Shown: piece by piece, positions 44,498-54,025 of the stretch | How the letters are laid out: each line of letters begins with the position of its first letter | Numbering within the stretch: the stretch's first letter is position 1 | Assembly: GCF_900250075.1 (NCBI RefSeq) | Contig: NZ_LT977071.1 | Span: 1,129,261 to 1,193,260 of the forward strand | DNA length: 64,000 bases | Direction of reading: 5' to 3' | Origin: Cupriavidus taiwanensis | GTDB taxonomy: Bacteria > Pseudomonadota > Gammaproteobacteria > Burkholderiales > Burkholderiaceae | The notes under the pieces: model-generated | Told to the model about the DNA's origin: nothing | Database searches by the model: none | What the model saw: only the letters and a program-made list of their open reading frames with translations | Program-made: the position numbers and the translations under genes

Positions 44498-44746
44498 CGT
44501 GCGCAGGGTGCAATGGTGCCAGGTGGGCACGCCGGCGCACCCCACCTCGGGGCGTCTCGACGGAATGGGCCGCGATTGGGTAACATGGCGGCAGCCGGCG
44601 GGCTTCGGCCTGGCCCGCCGGTTCAGATCGACGGCCGCGCCCCCTTGCCAGGGTGAAATACAAAGAATGACTTGCCGGCCGAGCCGTCGACACGCCGTGG
44701 CAGAGACCGCAGTTGCAGTCGGAAGCTGGCAGAAGGGTGTAGAGGT

Positions 44747-45472
44747 ATGCGAATTGCATCCGTGGAGGATGATCCGGATCAGGCCGAACTGATCCGGCAG
44801 ATTTTGGGCGAAGCCGGTTTCGAATGCGAATCCTTCGCCAACGGGGCCGACTTGCTGCGCGCGCTGCGCGAGCGCGCCTACGACCTGCTGCTGGTCGACT
44901 GGCAGCTGCCCGGCACCAGCGGCTATGAGCTGGTCAGCTGGGTGCGGCAGAAGTCCGGCAACATGCCGCCGATCCTGTTCGTCACCAGCCGTACCGCCGA
45001 ATCCGATATCGTCGACGGCCTGACGGTGGGCGCCGACGACTACATGCTCAAGCCCATCCGCGCCGGCGAGCTGGTCGCGCGCGTGCGCTCGCTGCTCCGC
45101 CGCGCCTACCCGGAGGCCGCGCAGGAAGTCGAGCTGATCCGGCGCGGCAACTATACCGTCGATACCCACGCGCGCACCATCACCGTCGGCGGCGAAGCCG
45201 CGGTGCTGTCGCCGCGCGAATATGAGCTGGCCCTGTTCCTGTTCCGCAATACCGGGCGCCTGCTGGCGCGCGAGGTGATGGAGCAGGCGGTGTGGGGCCG
45301 CGCCATGGGGGCGGGCTCGCGCACGCTCGACACGCATATTTCCCGCTTGCGCCTGAAGCTGGGGCTGCGCCCCGAGAACGGCGTGCGGCTGACCTCGGTG
45401 TATTCGCACGGCTATCGTTTCGAGGAGATTTCCGCCGCCGAAGCGCAGGCGGATGAGGACCGCGATGCGTAG
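44747..45472 (+). CDS. OmpR/PhoB-family response regulator
   Basis: A 241-residue regulator. The receiver domain has the acidic pocket (VEDD), the phosphorylatable D51 in LLLVDWQLPG, the Thr/Ser of LFVTSRT, and Lys in YMLKPI. The C-terminal winged helix (about 135-230) ends VRLTSVYSHGYRFEEI. It is the first gene of a three-gene overlapping run with a FecR-LysM protein and a CHASE2 kinase, the likely partner. The ATG at 44747 is the family start (MRIASVEDDP), following AGAAGGG. Target promoters are unknown; the pelA promoter and the repeated element at 49.67 kb are candidates. Confidence 0.92.
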   Translation: MRIASVEDDPDQAELIRQILGEAGFECESFANGADLLRALRERAYDLLLVDWQLPGTSGYELVSWVRQKSGNMPPILFVTSRTAESDIVDGLTVGADDYMLKPIRAGELVARVRSLLRRAYPEAAQEVELIRRGNYTVDTHARTITVGGEAAVLSPREYELALFLFRNTGRLLAREVMEQAVWGRAMGAGSRTLDTHISRLRLKLGLRPENGVRLTSVYSHGYRFEEISAAEAQADEDRDA

Positions 45473-47168
45473 GTTCGTGCTTAGGGCCGTGCGTGGTATC
45501 GCGCTGGCCGTGCTGGCCGGTGCAGCAGTGCCGGCGCAGGCCGGGCCCGCGGGCGCGCAGGGCGCCGACTTCATCTACGTGGTGGAACCGGGCGATACGC
45601 TGATCGGGCTGGCCTCGCGCTACATGGCATCCGAGCAGGGCTGGCGCACGCTGCAGCGCCTGAACGGCGTGGCCGATCCGTACCGGCTGGTGCCGGGGTC
45701 GCGCGTGCGCATCCCGCTGAGCCAGATCCCGGAGCAGGCGGCGTCGGCGCGCGTGGTTTACGTCAGCGGCGAGGTGCGCGCCAACGGCCGGCCGGTGCAA
45801 ATGGGCATGACCCTTGACGAGGCAGCGCGCATCGAGACTCCTGCCGGCGGCTCGGTCACGCTGGAGCTGCCGGACCGCACCCGCGTCACCTTGCCGCCCG
45901 CGACCACGGTGGCGGTGAACCGGCTGCGCACGTTCGCGCGCAGCGGCCTGGTCGACACCGTGATCCGCCTCGACAAGGGGGCCGCCGAGACCCGCGTGGC
46001 GCCCGAGGGCGGTGGCGTCGGCCGCTTCGAGATGCATACGCCGATGATGGTGACCGGCGTGCGCGGCACCCGTTACCGGGTTTCGGCCGATGCCGGCGGC
46101 AGCCGCAGCGAGGTGCTGCAAGGCCGTGTCGGCGTCAGCGCCGCGCGCGCAAGATCGACAGCGGCAGCGGCACCGGAGCGCGCGATGACCGCGGCGGCGT
46201 CGCTCGAGGCCGGCTTTGGTATCGGCGTGTCGGCCGGCGGCAAGCTGTCGCAGCCGGTGGCGCTGCTGCCGGCGCCGGTCTTGCTGCCGCCGAATGAAAC
46301 CGTGCTGGGGCCCTCGTTCGAGGCGGCCTGGCAACCGGTGCCGGGCGCCGTGGCCTACCGCGTGCGGGTGGCGCGCGATGCGGCGCTGAGCGAACTGGTC
46401 TGGACCGGCACCGCCAGCGGCGCCGATGCCGTCCGGGTGCGGGTCGATGGCCTGCCGGAAGGCACGCTGTACCTGAGCGTCAGCGCCATCGACCGGCACC
46501 AGCTGACCGGCCATGACGCGCAGGCGCCGGTCTCGGTGCGGCTCAACCCGCCGGCACCGTTCACGCAGCAGCCCGCCGCGGATGCGGTGCGCTATGCCGA
46601 TGCCGTGAGCTTCGAATGGGCCACGGTCCCGGGCGCGGCCAGCTACGAGCTGGCGCTCGCCACCGATGCCGCCTTTACCCGCGACGCCGCCGTCCACGCC
46701 GCCGCCGCGTCGCCCGCCGCGCAGGCGCTGGCGCCGGGCCGCTGGTGGTGGCGCGTGCGCAGTGTCGATGCGGCGGGCCTGCCGGGCCCGTGGTCGGACG
46801 CGGTGCCGTTCCGCGTCGAGCCCAAGCCGCCGGTGCCCACCCTGCAGGACGACGGCGGCGCGCTGCACATCGGCTGGCCCGATGGCGGCAGCGGCCCCGG
46901 CTACCGGGTGCAGCTGGCGGCCGATGCGGGCTTTGTCACGCTGCTGGCGGACGAGCACACCGCCACCAACGCCATCGACCTGCCGCGCCCCGCGCCGGGG
47001 GTCTATTTCATCCGCGTGGCGCGCGCCGCGCCCGGCGTGGCGCCCGACCCGGCCGCGTTCTCGGCGCCGCAGCGCATTGAAGTCATCGCCATGCTGCGCG
47101 ACGGGCAGGGCGGCGCAATCGGTTCGGGCGACCGGCCGGACGGCGGTGGCCGCATCCGGCTCCACTGA
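45465..47168 (+). CDS. Exported LysM-FecR domain protein
   Basis: A 567-residue secreted protein. Signal peptide (IALAVLAGAAVPAQA), then a LysM domain (about residues 36-85, YVVEPGDTLIGLASRYM and LVPGSRVRIPL) that should bind peptidoglycan. Next comes a FecR domain (about 95-205, IETPAGGSVTLELPDRTRVT and TPMMVTGVRGTRYRV), then two fibronectin-III-like beta domains (VAYRVRVARDAALSELVW; ASYELALATDAAFTRDA). It overlaps the response regulator by 8 bp and the kinase by 23 bp. The likely role is a periplasmic sensor or signal partner for the CHASE2 kinase. The ATG at 45465 has GAGG 6 nt upstream; 45453 is an alternative. Confidence 0.88.
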   Translation: MRRFVLRAVRGIALAVLAGAAVPAQAGPAGAQGADFIYVVEPGDTLIGLASRYMASEQGWRTLQRLNGVADPYRLVPGSRVRIPLSQIPEQAASARVVYVSGEVRANGRPVQMGMTLDEAARIETPAGGSVTLELPDRTRVTLPPATTVAVNRLRTFARSGLVDTVIRLDKGAAETRVAPEGGGVGRFEMHTPMMVTGVRGTRYRVSADAGGSRSEVLQGRVGVSAARARSTAAAAPERAMTAAASLEAGFGIGVSAGGKLSQPVALLPAPVLLPPNETVLGPSFEAAWQPVPGAVAYRVRVARDAALSELVWTGTASGADAVRVRVDGLPEGTLYLSVSAIDRHQLTGHDAQAPVSVRLNPPAPFTQQPAADAVRYADAVSFEWATVPGAASYELALATDAAFTRDAAVHAAAASPAAQALAPGRWWWRVRSVDAAGLPGPWSDAVPFRVEPKPPVPTLQDDGGALHIGWPDGGSGPGYRVQLAADAGFVTLLADEHTATNAIDLPRPAPGVYFIRVARAAPGVAPDPAAFSAPQRIEVIAMLRDGQGGAIGSGDRPDGGGRIRLH

Positions 47169-49614
47169 CGCAACCCGCGCGCCGGGCGCACGCGCGGAGC
47201 CGCGTGCGGCTGGGCGCGCCTTCGGCCAGCGCACGCTGGTGGAATGGTGCCTGCTGGCCGCCGCGGTGCTGGCGCTGGTAATGCTCGCGGCGCGCCAGGG
47301 CTGGACCGAACGCGCCGACCTGGCCGCCTACGACATCGCCATCGGCGCCCAGCCTCATCCCGCCCGCAACGACATCGTCATCGTCGGCATCGACGACGCC
47401 AGCATCACCGCCATCGGCCGCTGGCCGTGGCGGCGCGCGGTGCTGGCGCAGCTGATCGAACGCATCGCCGCCGGCGGGCCGCGCGTGATCGGCGTCGACG
47501 TGATCCTGTCCGAGCGCGATACCCGCTATCCGCAGGACGACGCCGTGCTGGCGCGCAGCATGGCGCTGGCCGGCAACGTGGTGCTGCCGGTGCTGGCCGA
47601 GCCCGGTCCCGCCGGGATGCTGGTGCGCTACCCGCTGTCCGGACTGGGCGCTGCCGTCGGCCATATCAACATGGTGGTCGATACCGATGGCGTGGCGCGC
47701 CAGGTCTACCTGCGCGAAGGCCCGCATCCGGTCGCCGCCGCTGGCGTGCCGCACCTGGCCGCGGTGATGGCTGGCTTCGGCCGCGCGGGCGCGCTGCCAG
47801 AGAACGTGCGCCACGAGCCCGCCGTGGTCGCCGAAGCCAATGGCTGGGAACGCAGCGGCCGCCTGCGCATCCCCTACGCCGGCCCGCCCGGCACCTTCGC
47901 CCGCGTGTCGGTGCGCGACGTGCTCGATGGCCGCGTCGATCCGGCCAGGTTTGCCGGCAAGGCGGTGCTGATCGGCGCGCTTGCCACCGGCATGGGCGAC
48001 GTGCTGCCGACACCGGTCTCGCGTGACGGCCGCGGCATGAGCGGCGTCGAGATCCTGGCCAACACGGTGCAGGCGGTGAGCGACGGCGATGCCATTGTCG
48101 CGGTGTCGCCGGCATGGCAGGCGGGCGGCACGGTGCTGGCGGTGCTGCTGGCGGCGCTGGCGGCGCTGCGGCTGCCGCCGCGCGGCGCGCTGGTCGCCAC
48201 CGGGCTGCTGCTGGCCGGCCTGCTGCTGGGGTCGCTGGCGCTGCTGGCGCTGGCGCGGCTATGGTTCGCGCCGGCCGCCGCGGTGCTGGGCTGCGTGCTG
48301 TTCTATCCGTTGTGGAGCTGGCTGCGCCAGGAAGCGGCGCTGCGCTTTCTCAGCGACGAGCTGGCGCGGCTGGAGCGCGAGCCCGGCGTGATGCCCGCGC
48401 CGCGCCACCCCGGCGCCACGCTCGACAGCCGCATGCGCGCGGTCTACGGCATGAGCGCGCAGCTGCGCGGCCTGCGCCGCTTCCTTTCCGACGGGCTGGA
48501 AAGCCTGCCCGATGCCACCGCCATCTGCGACCTCGACGGCGGCGTGCTGCTGGCCAACCGGCGCTGCGTGGGGCTGGCCCCGGCGCTGCTGGCGCGCGTA
48601 CCGGAAGGGCCGGTGGAGCCTGGCCTGTCGCGTCCCGGCATCCGCGCGCTGATCGAGGCGGTGTGCCCGGCACCGGCACCGGCGCTGGCCTACTGGCAGG
48701 CGCTGCACGATCGCTACGCCGGCGCACCGGCGGCGTGGACCCAGGCTGCGGCGCCGGTGCCTGAGGGCGGCATCGAAGTGTCCGGGCGCGGCGACCGCCG
48801 CTACCTGCTGCATGGCGCGCCGCTGCATGGCGAATCCGGCGCCGTGGCGGGCCTGATCGTCAGTGTGATCGACATCACCGCGATCCGCCTGGCGGAGCGC
48901 CAGCGCGAGCAGATGCTGCGTTTCCTGTCGCACGACATGCGCTCGCCGCAGGCGTCGATCCTGGCGCTGATCGAACTGGAACAGCGTCGCGCGCATCAGG
49001 CGGGCTCCAGCACCGGCGATGCCGCCGCAGGCAGCGGCGTGCTGGCCCGCATCGGCGCGCATGCGCGCCGCACGCTGACGCTGGCCGACGATTTCATCAG
49101 CGTCGCGCGCGCGGAGTCGAAGGCGCTGGCGTTCATGGAGGTGGAGCTCGGCGGGCTGGTGCTCGACGCCACCGACCAGCTGTGGGCGCTGGCCAGGGCG
49201 CGCGAGGTGTCCTTGCAGATCGACCTGCCCGACGACCCCGCGGTGCTGCAGGGCGAACCCGCGTTGCTGGTGCGCGCCATCGCCAACCTGGTCAGCAATG
49301 CGATCAAGTTCAGCCCCGCGGGCGGGACCGTGACGGTGTCGCTGACGCGCGCGCCGGAGCGCTTCGTGGTGGCCGTGCAGGATCATGGGCCGGGCATCGC
49401 CGAGGCTGACCAGGCGCGGCTGTTCGAGCCATTTGCGCGGCTGCACGAAGGCCAGCAGGGCGCGCCGGAAGGGACCGGCCTGGGCCTGGTGCTGGTGCGC
49501 GCCGTGGCCGAGCGGCATGGCGGCCAGGCCAGTGTGCGCAGCCAGCCCGGCATGGGTGCGGTGTTCCGCATCGAGCTGCCGTTTTCCGCGACCTCGCAGC
49601 CTGCCTCGGCATGA
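47146..49614 (+). CDS. CHASE2-domain sensor histidine kinase
   Basis: An 822-residue membrane kinase. Order: a transmembrane helix (about 29-47), an extracytoplasmic CHASE2 domain (about 50-315, IVIVGIDDASITAIGRWPWR and GPRVIGVDVILSERD), two or three further helices (about 320-390), a PAS-like region (about 460-580), HisKA with H596 in FLSHDMRSPQ, and HATPase with NLVSNAIKF, DHGPGI and GTGLGLVLV. The GTG at 47146 is the best start: it is the only in-frame codon giving a short tail before the first helix. It overlaps the FecR-LysM gene by 23 bp. Partner of the response regulator at 44.7 kb. Confidence 0.9.
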   Translation: MAASGSTDATRAPGARAEPRAAGRAFGQRTLVEWCLLAAAVLALVMLAARQGWTERADLAAYDIAIGAQPHPARNDIVIVGIDDASITAIGRWPWRRAVLAQLIERIAAGGPRVIGVDVILSERDTRYPQDDAVLARSMALAGNVVLPVLAEPGPAGMLVRYPLSGLGAAVGHINMVVDTDGVARQVYLREGPHPVAAAGVPHLAAVMAGFGRAGALPENVRHEPAVVAEANGWERSGRLRIPYAGPPGTFARVSVRDVLDGRVDPARFAGKAVLIGALATGMGDVLPTPVSRDGRGMSGVEILANTVQAVSDGDAIVAVSPAWQAGGTVLAVLLAALAALRLPPRGALVATGLLLAGLLLGSLALLALARLWFAPAAAVLGCVLFYPLWSWLRQEAALRFLSDELARLEREPGVMPAPRHPGATLDSRMRAVYGMSAQLRGLRRFLSDGLESLPDATAICDLDGGVLLANRRCVGLAPALLARVPEGPVEPGLSRPGIRALIEAVCPAPAPALAYWQALHDRYAGAPAAWTQAAAPVPEGGIEVSGRGDRRYLLHGAPLHGESGAVAGLIVSVIDITAIRLAERQREQMLRFLSHDMRSPQASILALIELEQRRAHQAGSSTGDAAAGSGVLARIGAHARRTLTLADDFISVARAESKALAFMEVELGGLVLDATDQLWALARAREVSLQIDLPDDPAVLQGEPALLVRAIANLVSNAIKFSPAGGTVTVSLTRAPERFVVAVQDHGPGIAEADQARLFEPFARLHEGQQGAPEGTGLGLVLVRAVAERHGGQASVRSQPGMGAVFRIELPFSATSQPASA

Positions 49615-49667
49615 CCTGATCGCGGCCCGGCACGCGTTTCAGGGCACTGCCTGTTACGGCCGCCGAC

Positions 49668-49707
49668 ACAATTGTTGGCAGTCGCAAACGGGGGATTTGC
49701 GTAGCAT
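49668..49707 (+). promoter_or_regulatory. Second copy of the pelA promoter-like element
   Basis: ACAATTGTTG (49668-49677) continues into TTGGCA (49675-49680), and TAGCAT lies at 49702-49707. Both blocks and their exact distance (34 bp from the A of ACAATTGTTG to TAGCAT) match 31257-31296, while the DNA between them differs. CGGA follows TAGCAT in both, offset by one base. It lies between the CHASE2 kinase stop and a strong terminator, where no gene is found. Confidence 0.4.
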
Positions 49708-49713
49708 CGGAGC

Positions 49714-49791
49714 ACCGCTGGAGCCGCATCCGGCGGTCTTCACGCCCACGCCAGCTCCCCCACGGCTGTAACTGGCGTGGGCGGCTTTTTT
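49714..49791 (+). ncRNA. Candidate small RNA between the promoter-like element and terminator
   Basis: If the element at 49668-49707 is a promoter, transcription would start near 49714 and stop at the terminator ending at 49791, giving an RNA of about 78 nt without an open reading frame. The terminator loop exposes CTCCCCC (49755-49761). TCCCCCA (49756-49762) is exactly complementary to TGGGGGA at 31434-31440, just inside the pelA coding start, and the C-run could pair with G-rich ribosome sites in general. It may equally be only the 3' untranslated end of the kinase transcript. Confidence 0.3.
49744..49791 (+). terminator. Rho-independent terminator after the CHASE2 kinase gene
   Basis: Perfect 11-bp stem GCCCACGCCAG / CTGGCGTGGGC with a 17-nt C-rich loop, followed by GGC and six T residues on the plus strand. 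It lies 130 bp past the kinase stop and before the convergent copS gene. Confidence 0.85.
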
Positions 49792-49830
49792 GCCCAAGGC
49801 ACGAAACGAAGCGCAAAACCAAGCGCAAAA

Positions 49831-51228
49831 CTAAGCGGGGAACGTCAGGGTAAAACGCGTCTTGCCCGCCTCCGACGACACGCCGATTGCGCCACCGTGC
49901 GCGGTTACGATGGCCTGCGTGATCGCCAGCCCCAGCCCCAGTCCCGCGCCATCCGACTCGGGCCGCGCGCGCGACTTGTCGGCGCGGAAGAAGCGGTCGA
50001 ACAGCGCGGGCAGCAGGTCCGGCCGGATGGTCTCGCCTTCATTCTCCACCACCACCTGCACCGCGTCGGCGCCCGGCGTGATCTCGACCACGATGCTCTT
50101 GCCCGCGGGCGTATGCCGCAGCGCATTCGACAACAGGTTGCTCAGCGCCCGGCGCAGCATCAGCCGGTCGCCGGTGATGCGCCCGCGGCCGCGCAGCGTG
50201 AGCCGCACGCCCTTGTCCTCGGCGAGCGCATCGTAGAAGTCGAACAGCGCCTCGACTTCATCCGCCACCTCGATCGGTTCCGCGCTGGGCAGCGTGATGC
50301 CATGCTCGGTCTTGGCCAGGTACAGCATGTCCGAGACCATGCGCGACAGCCGCTGCAACTCTTCCACGTTCGAGGCCAGCACGTCGCGGTAGCGCGCCGC
50401 ATCGCGCGGCTGCGACAGCACCACCTGGGTCTGCGTCATCAGGTTGGTGATCGGCGTGCGCAGCTCGTGCGCCAGGTCCGAAGAGAATTCCGACAGGCGC
50501 GCGAAGTCGCGCTGCAGGCGCTCCAGCATCGCGTTGAGGTTGGCGGCCAGGTCAGCCATTTCCACCGGCACGGTCTCGACCGGCATGCGCGCGTCGAGCT
50601 TGTGCGCGGTGACGGCGCGCGCGCGTGAGGCCATGGTGCGCAGCGGCGACAGCCCGCGGCGCGCCGCCCACCAGCCCAGCAGCCCGCTCGCCAGCGCCGC
50701 CAGCGTGCCGTAGAAGGCCAGCGTGTTGCGGAACGCGTGCAGGAAGTGGTCATGCAGTGCCGTGTCCATGCCGACCAGCACCTGCAGCGCGCCCGGCTGG
50801 CCGCCCGACTGTGCACCAGCATGCGCCAGCGCCAGCTGCGCGCGCAGGCCGCGGTAGGTCTGGCCCTGCTGTTCCCAGGCAAAGGCGTCGTTGCCTGCCG
50901 GCGCCTGCGCGGCGGCAGCCAGCGCCGGGCGGAAGTCGAAATCCCGCGTGGCGTACAGGCGCTTGCCGTCAGCGCCACGCACTTCGGCGACGAAGCCGGC
51001 ATGGTGTTCCAGCGCCGGCCCCAGCCGTTGCGGCAGTGACGCCGCCGGGCCGTCGGCGGCGATCTTCTCGATCAGCCGCACGTTGTCAGCCAGCACCGCG
51101 TAGTCCTCGTCGGCGAAATGGTCGTCGATCGCCAGCCAGATCAGCACCCCCAGCCCCAGCAGCACCGCCGCCGACGACAGCGAGAACAGGATGGTGAGCC
51201 GTGCCGTCAGCGACAGCCGGGGCGTCAT
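49831..51228 (-). CDS. copS: Copper-sensing histidine kinase CopS (CusS type)
   Basis: A 465-residue heavy-metal sensor kinase. Two membrane helices (about 10-33 and 168-190) flank a periplasmic sensor domain, followed by HAMP (about 190-242), HisKA with H254 in [14 protein letters not shown], and HATPase ([22 protein letters not shown]). The periplasmic domain carries several His residues ([18 protein letters not shown]) suitable for Cu binding. It starts inside the end of copR (ATGA). In Cupriavidus and Pseudomonas, CopS phosphorylates CopR under copper stress. Confidence 0.92.
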   Translation of the reverse strand: MTPRLSLTARLTILFSLSSAAVLLGLGVLIWLAIDDHFADEDYAVLADNVRLIEKIAADGPAASLPQRLGPALEHHAGFVAEVRGADGKRLYATRDFDFRPALAAAAQAPAGNDAFAWEQQGQTYRGLRAQLALAHAGAQSGGQPGALQVLVGMDTALHDHFLHAFRNTLAFYGTLAALASGLLGWWAARRGLSPLRTMASRARAVTAHKLDARMPVETVPVEMADLAANLNAMLERLQRDFARLSEFSSDLAHELRTPITNLMTQTQVVLSQPRDAARYRDVLASNVEELQRLSRMVSDMLYLAKTEHGITLPSAEPIEVADEVEALFDFYDALAEDKGVRLTLRGRGRITGDRLMLRRALSNLLSNALRHTPAGKSIVVEITPGADAVQVVVENEGETIRPDLLPALFDRFFRADKSRARPESDGAGLGLGLAITQAIVTAHGGAIGVSSEAGKTRFTLTFPA

Positions 51229-51950
51229 GTGGGCTGCCCGTCGTGTGCCGGCGGCGCGCCTGCTTCATCGGCGGCTTCGGGCGCTTCCAGCACATAGCCC
51301 ATGCCGCGCACGGTCTGGATCAGGCGTGCCTCGAAGCCGTCGTCGATCTTGGCGCGCAGGCGCCGGATCGCGACGTCGATGACATTGCTGTCGCTATCGA
51401 AGTTCATGTCCCACACCTGCGAGGCGATCAGCGAGCGCGGCAGCACCTCGCCGCGGCGGCGCGCCAGCAGTTCCAGCAGCGCAAATTCCTTGCTGGTCAG
51501 CGTGATGCGGCGCCCGGCGCGCGTGGCGCGGCGGCGGGTCAGGTCCAGCACCAGGTCGGCCACCTGGATCCGGTCCAGCGTCATCTGCGCGGTGCCGCGG
51601 CGCAGCAGCGTGCGCACGCGCGCCAGCAGTTCGGAGAAGGCGAACGGCTTGACCAGGTAGTCGTCGGCACCCAGCTCCAGCCCCTTGACGCGGTCGGCCA
51701 CGCTGTCGCGCGCGGTCAGGAACAGCACCGGCACCGGGTTCTGCCCCGCGCGCAGCGCCTGCACGATGCGCCAGCCATCGACGTCCGGCAGCATCACGTC
51801 CAGGATGATCAGGTCATAGGGCTCGGTCATGGCCATGTGCTGGCCGTCCAGCCCGTTGCGCACCAGGTCGACGACGAAGCCCGCCTCGGTCAGCCCCTGT
51901 CGCAGGTATTCGCCGGTCTTGGACTCGTCCTCTACCACAAGCAGTTTCAT
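51225..51950 (-). CDS. copR: Copper response regulator CopR (CusR type)
   Basis: A 241-residue OmpR-family regulator starting [20 protein letters not shown], the standard CusR/CopR opening. D51 is in [11 protein letters not shown] in YLVKPF; the DNA-binding domain ends [14 protein letters not shown]. The ATG at 51950 has AAGGA upstream; the codons before it (GTG CTG) are not needed. It is divergent from copA, with the shared control region 51951-52129. Confidence 0.94.
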   Translation of the reverse strand: MKLLVVEDESKTGEYLRQGLTEAGFVVDLVRNGLDGQHMAMTEPYDLIILDVMLPDVDGWRIVQALRAGQNPVPVLFLTARDSVADRVKGLELGADDYLVKPFAFSELLARVRTLLRRGTAQMTLDRIQVADLVLDLTRRRATRAGRRITLTSKEFALLELLARRRGEVLPRSLIASQVWDMNFDSDSNVIDVAIRRLRAKIDDGFEARLIQTVRGMGYVLEAPEAADEAGAPPAHDGQPT

Positions 51951-52044
51951 CAGCACTTTCCTTATGCGATCGGGCCGGCCGATCGCTTCTTATTACGGCC
52001 AGCCAACTCTACGCCGGCGTTGCCGGCGTCAACATGACCGCAAG

Positions 52045-52060
52045 ATTACCGGATTGTCAT
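52045..52060. promoter_or_regulatory. Cop-box-like site between copR and copA
   Basis: ATTAC-CGGA-TTGTCAT lies about midway in the 179-bp divergent gap. TTGTCAT matches the half-site of the CusR/CopR type of copper box and ATTAC is a degenerate other half. A role in activating copA and copR by phosphorylated CopR is inferred from position and resemblance. Confidence 0.4.
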
Positions 52061-52129
52061 GTTCCGGTCAGACCTCGGTAGGGTGGAGCTGGCTACGCTT
52101 GGGGTGCCGACTAACCGAACCGATGTGAC

Positions 52130-54025
52130 ATGCGACGCCATCCAAGCCCCGGCCGCCCCGCGCTGCCTCTTTTGCTGCCTGATCCGCTCTCCGGATTGCC
52201 GGACCTCCGGCGCCGCCGCTTCGTGCAGGGGCTGGCCGCCGGAGGCGTGGTCGCCGGCCTGGCCGGGTTTGGCGGCAGCGCGTGGGCGCAGCATGCGGGG
52301 CACGCCGGCGGCGTGCGCGAGGGACAGCCCGCCCCGGCGACCAGCGGTGCCGGCCCGGTGCTGCGCGGCACCGAGTTCGACCTGGTGATCGGCGAAGCGC
52401 TGGTCAACTACACCGGCAAGCCGGCCATCGCCACCACCATCAACGGCATGCTGCCCGGCCCGACGCTGCGCTGGCGCGAGGGCGACACCGTCACCATCCG
52501 CGTGACCAACCGCCTGCGCGAGGCCACCTCGATCCACTGGCACGGCATCATCCTGCCCTACCAGATGGACGGGGTGCCCGGCATCAGCTTCCCGGGCATC
52601 CCGCCCGGCGAGACCTTCACCTACCGCTTCAAGGTCGCGCAGACCGGCAGCTACTGGTATCACTCGCACTCCGGCTTCCAGGAGATGACCGGCGTGTACG
52701 GCGGCATCGTCATCGATCCGGCCTCCGGGCACGAGCGCGCGCACGCCGACCGCGACCATACCGTGCTGCTGTCGGACTGGACCGACGAAGACCCGATGCG
52801 GGTGCTGAACAAGCTCAAGATCCAGGGCGACTACTACAACTACAACCAGCCCACGGTGGTCGACTTCTTCCGCGACGTGTCGCGCGACGGCCTGAAGCAG
52901 GCGCTGGACAAGCGCCGCATGTGGAACCAGATGCGCATGAGCCCGACCGACCTGGCGGACCTGTCCAGCGCCACCCTGACCCACCTGGCCAACGGCGTCA
53001 CGCCGGCGGGCAACTGGACCGGCCTGTTCCGCCGCGGCGAGACCGTGCGCCTGCGCTTTATCAACGGCTCGGGCAACACCTTCTACGACGTGCGCATCCC
53101 CGGCCTCAAGCTGCGCGTGGTGCAGGTCGACGGCCAGGACATCGAACCCGTCAGCGTCGACGAATTCCGCTTCGGTCCCGGCGAGACCTGCGACGCCATC
53201 GTGACGCCGCAGGACGACGCCTACACCCTGTTCGCCCAATCGATGGACCGCACCGGCTATGCGCGCGGCACGCTGGCGGTGCGCGAAGGCCTGTCGGCGC
53301 CGGTGCCCGCGCTGGACCGCGCCGAATGGCTGACCATGACCGACATGATGGGCGCGATGACCGGCCATGGCGGCCATGGAGCAGATGGCGGCCACGGTGC
53401 TCACGCCGGCCATGGCGCGATGCCGATGGCGGGCATGGACCACGCCGGCATGGATCACAGCCAGCACGCGATGGCGCCCGCCGATGCGCTGCGGGTCCCC
53501 AGCAAGACCGCGCGCCATGCCCGCACCGAATACGGCGCCAGCACCGACATGCGCGTCGACATGGCCCGCACCAACCTCGACGACCCTGGCATCGGCCTGC
53601 GCAATAACGGCAGGCGCGTGCTGACGCTGGCCGACCAGCACACCATCGGAGGGCCCATGGATGCACGCGGGCCGGGGCGCGAGGTCGAGCTGCACCTGAC
53701 CGGCAATATGGAGCGCTATACGTGGTCGTTCGACGGCGTCGAGTTCGGCAAGTCCACGCCGATCTACTTCAAGCATGGCGAGCGGCTGCGCGTGATCCTG
53801 CACAACGACACCATGATGACCCACCCCATGCACCTCCACGGCATGTGGAGCGAGCTGGAGGCGCCCGACGGCAGCTTCCAGGCGCGGCGCCACACCATCC
53901 CGGTGCAGCCGGCGCAGCGCATCAGCTTCCTGGTCACGGCCGATGCCCTGGGGCGCTGGGCCTGGCATTGCCACCTGATGCTGCATATGGATGCGGGCAT
54001 GTTCCGCGAAGTGGTGGTGGCTTGA
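52130..54025 (+). CDS. copA: Periplasmic multicopper oxidase CopA
   Basis: A 631-residue CopA-family oxidase with a Tat signal (DLRRRRFVQGLAAGGVV). All four copper-ligand motifs are present: HWHG, WYHSH, HPMHLHG and HCHLMLHMDAGM. A Met/His-rich insert at about residues 405-450 (repeats of HGGHG, GMDHAGMDH, MPMAGM) should bind further Cu(I). The protein oxidises and sequesters periplasmic copper. The start at 52130 lacks a strong ribosome site but the Tat motif sits at a normal distance. Its stop overlaps the copB ATG by one base. Confidence 0.95.
   Translation: MRRHPSPGRPALPLLLPDPLSGLPDLRRRRFVQGLAAGGVVAGLAGFGGSAWAQHAGHAGGVREGQPAPATSGAGPVLRGTEFDLVIGEALVNYTGKPAIATTINGMLPGPTLRWREGDTVTIRVTNRLREATSIHWHGIILPYQMDGVPGISFPGIPPGETFTYRFKVAQTGSYWYHSHSGFQEMTGVYGGIVIDPASGHERAHADRDHTVLLSDWTDEDPMRVLNKLKIQGDYYNYNQPTVVDFFRDVSRDGLKQALDKRRMWNQMRMSPTDLADLSSATLTHLANGVTPAGNWTGLFRRGETVRLRFINGSGNTFYDVRIPGLKLRVVQVDGQDIEPVSVDEFRFGPGETCDAIVTPQDDAYTLFAQSMDRTGYARGTLAVREGLSAPVPALDRAEWLTMTDMMGAMTGHGGHGADGGHGAHAGHGAMPMAGMDHAGMDHSQHAMAPADALRVPSKTARHARTEYGASTDMRVDMARTNLDDPGIGLRNNGRRVLTLADQHTIGGPMDARGPGREVELHLTGNMERYTWSFDGVEFGKSTPIYFKHGERLRVILHNDTMMTHPMHLHGMWSELEAPDGSFQARRHTIPVQPAQRISFLVTADALGRWAWHCHLMLHMDAGMFREVVVA

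Noticed and set aside
46666..49614. A 982-codon frame for the CHASE2 kinase starting inside the FecR-LysM gene
   Set aside because: The first 160 codons are Arg/Ala/Pro-rich shadow sequence. The kinase-like sequence begins near the GTG at 47146.
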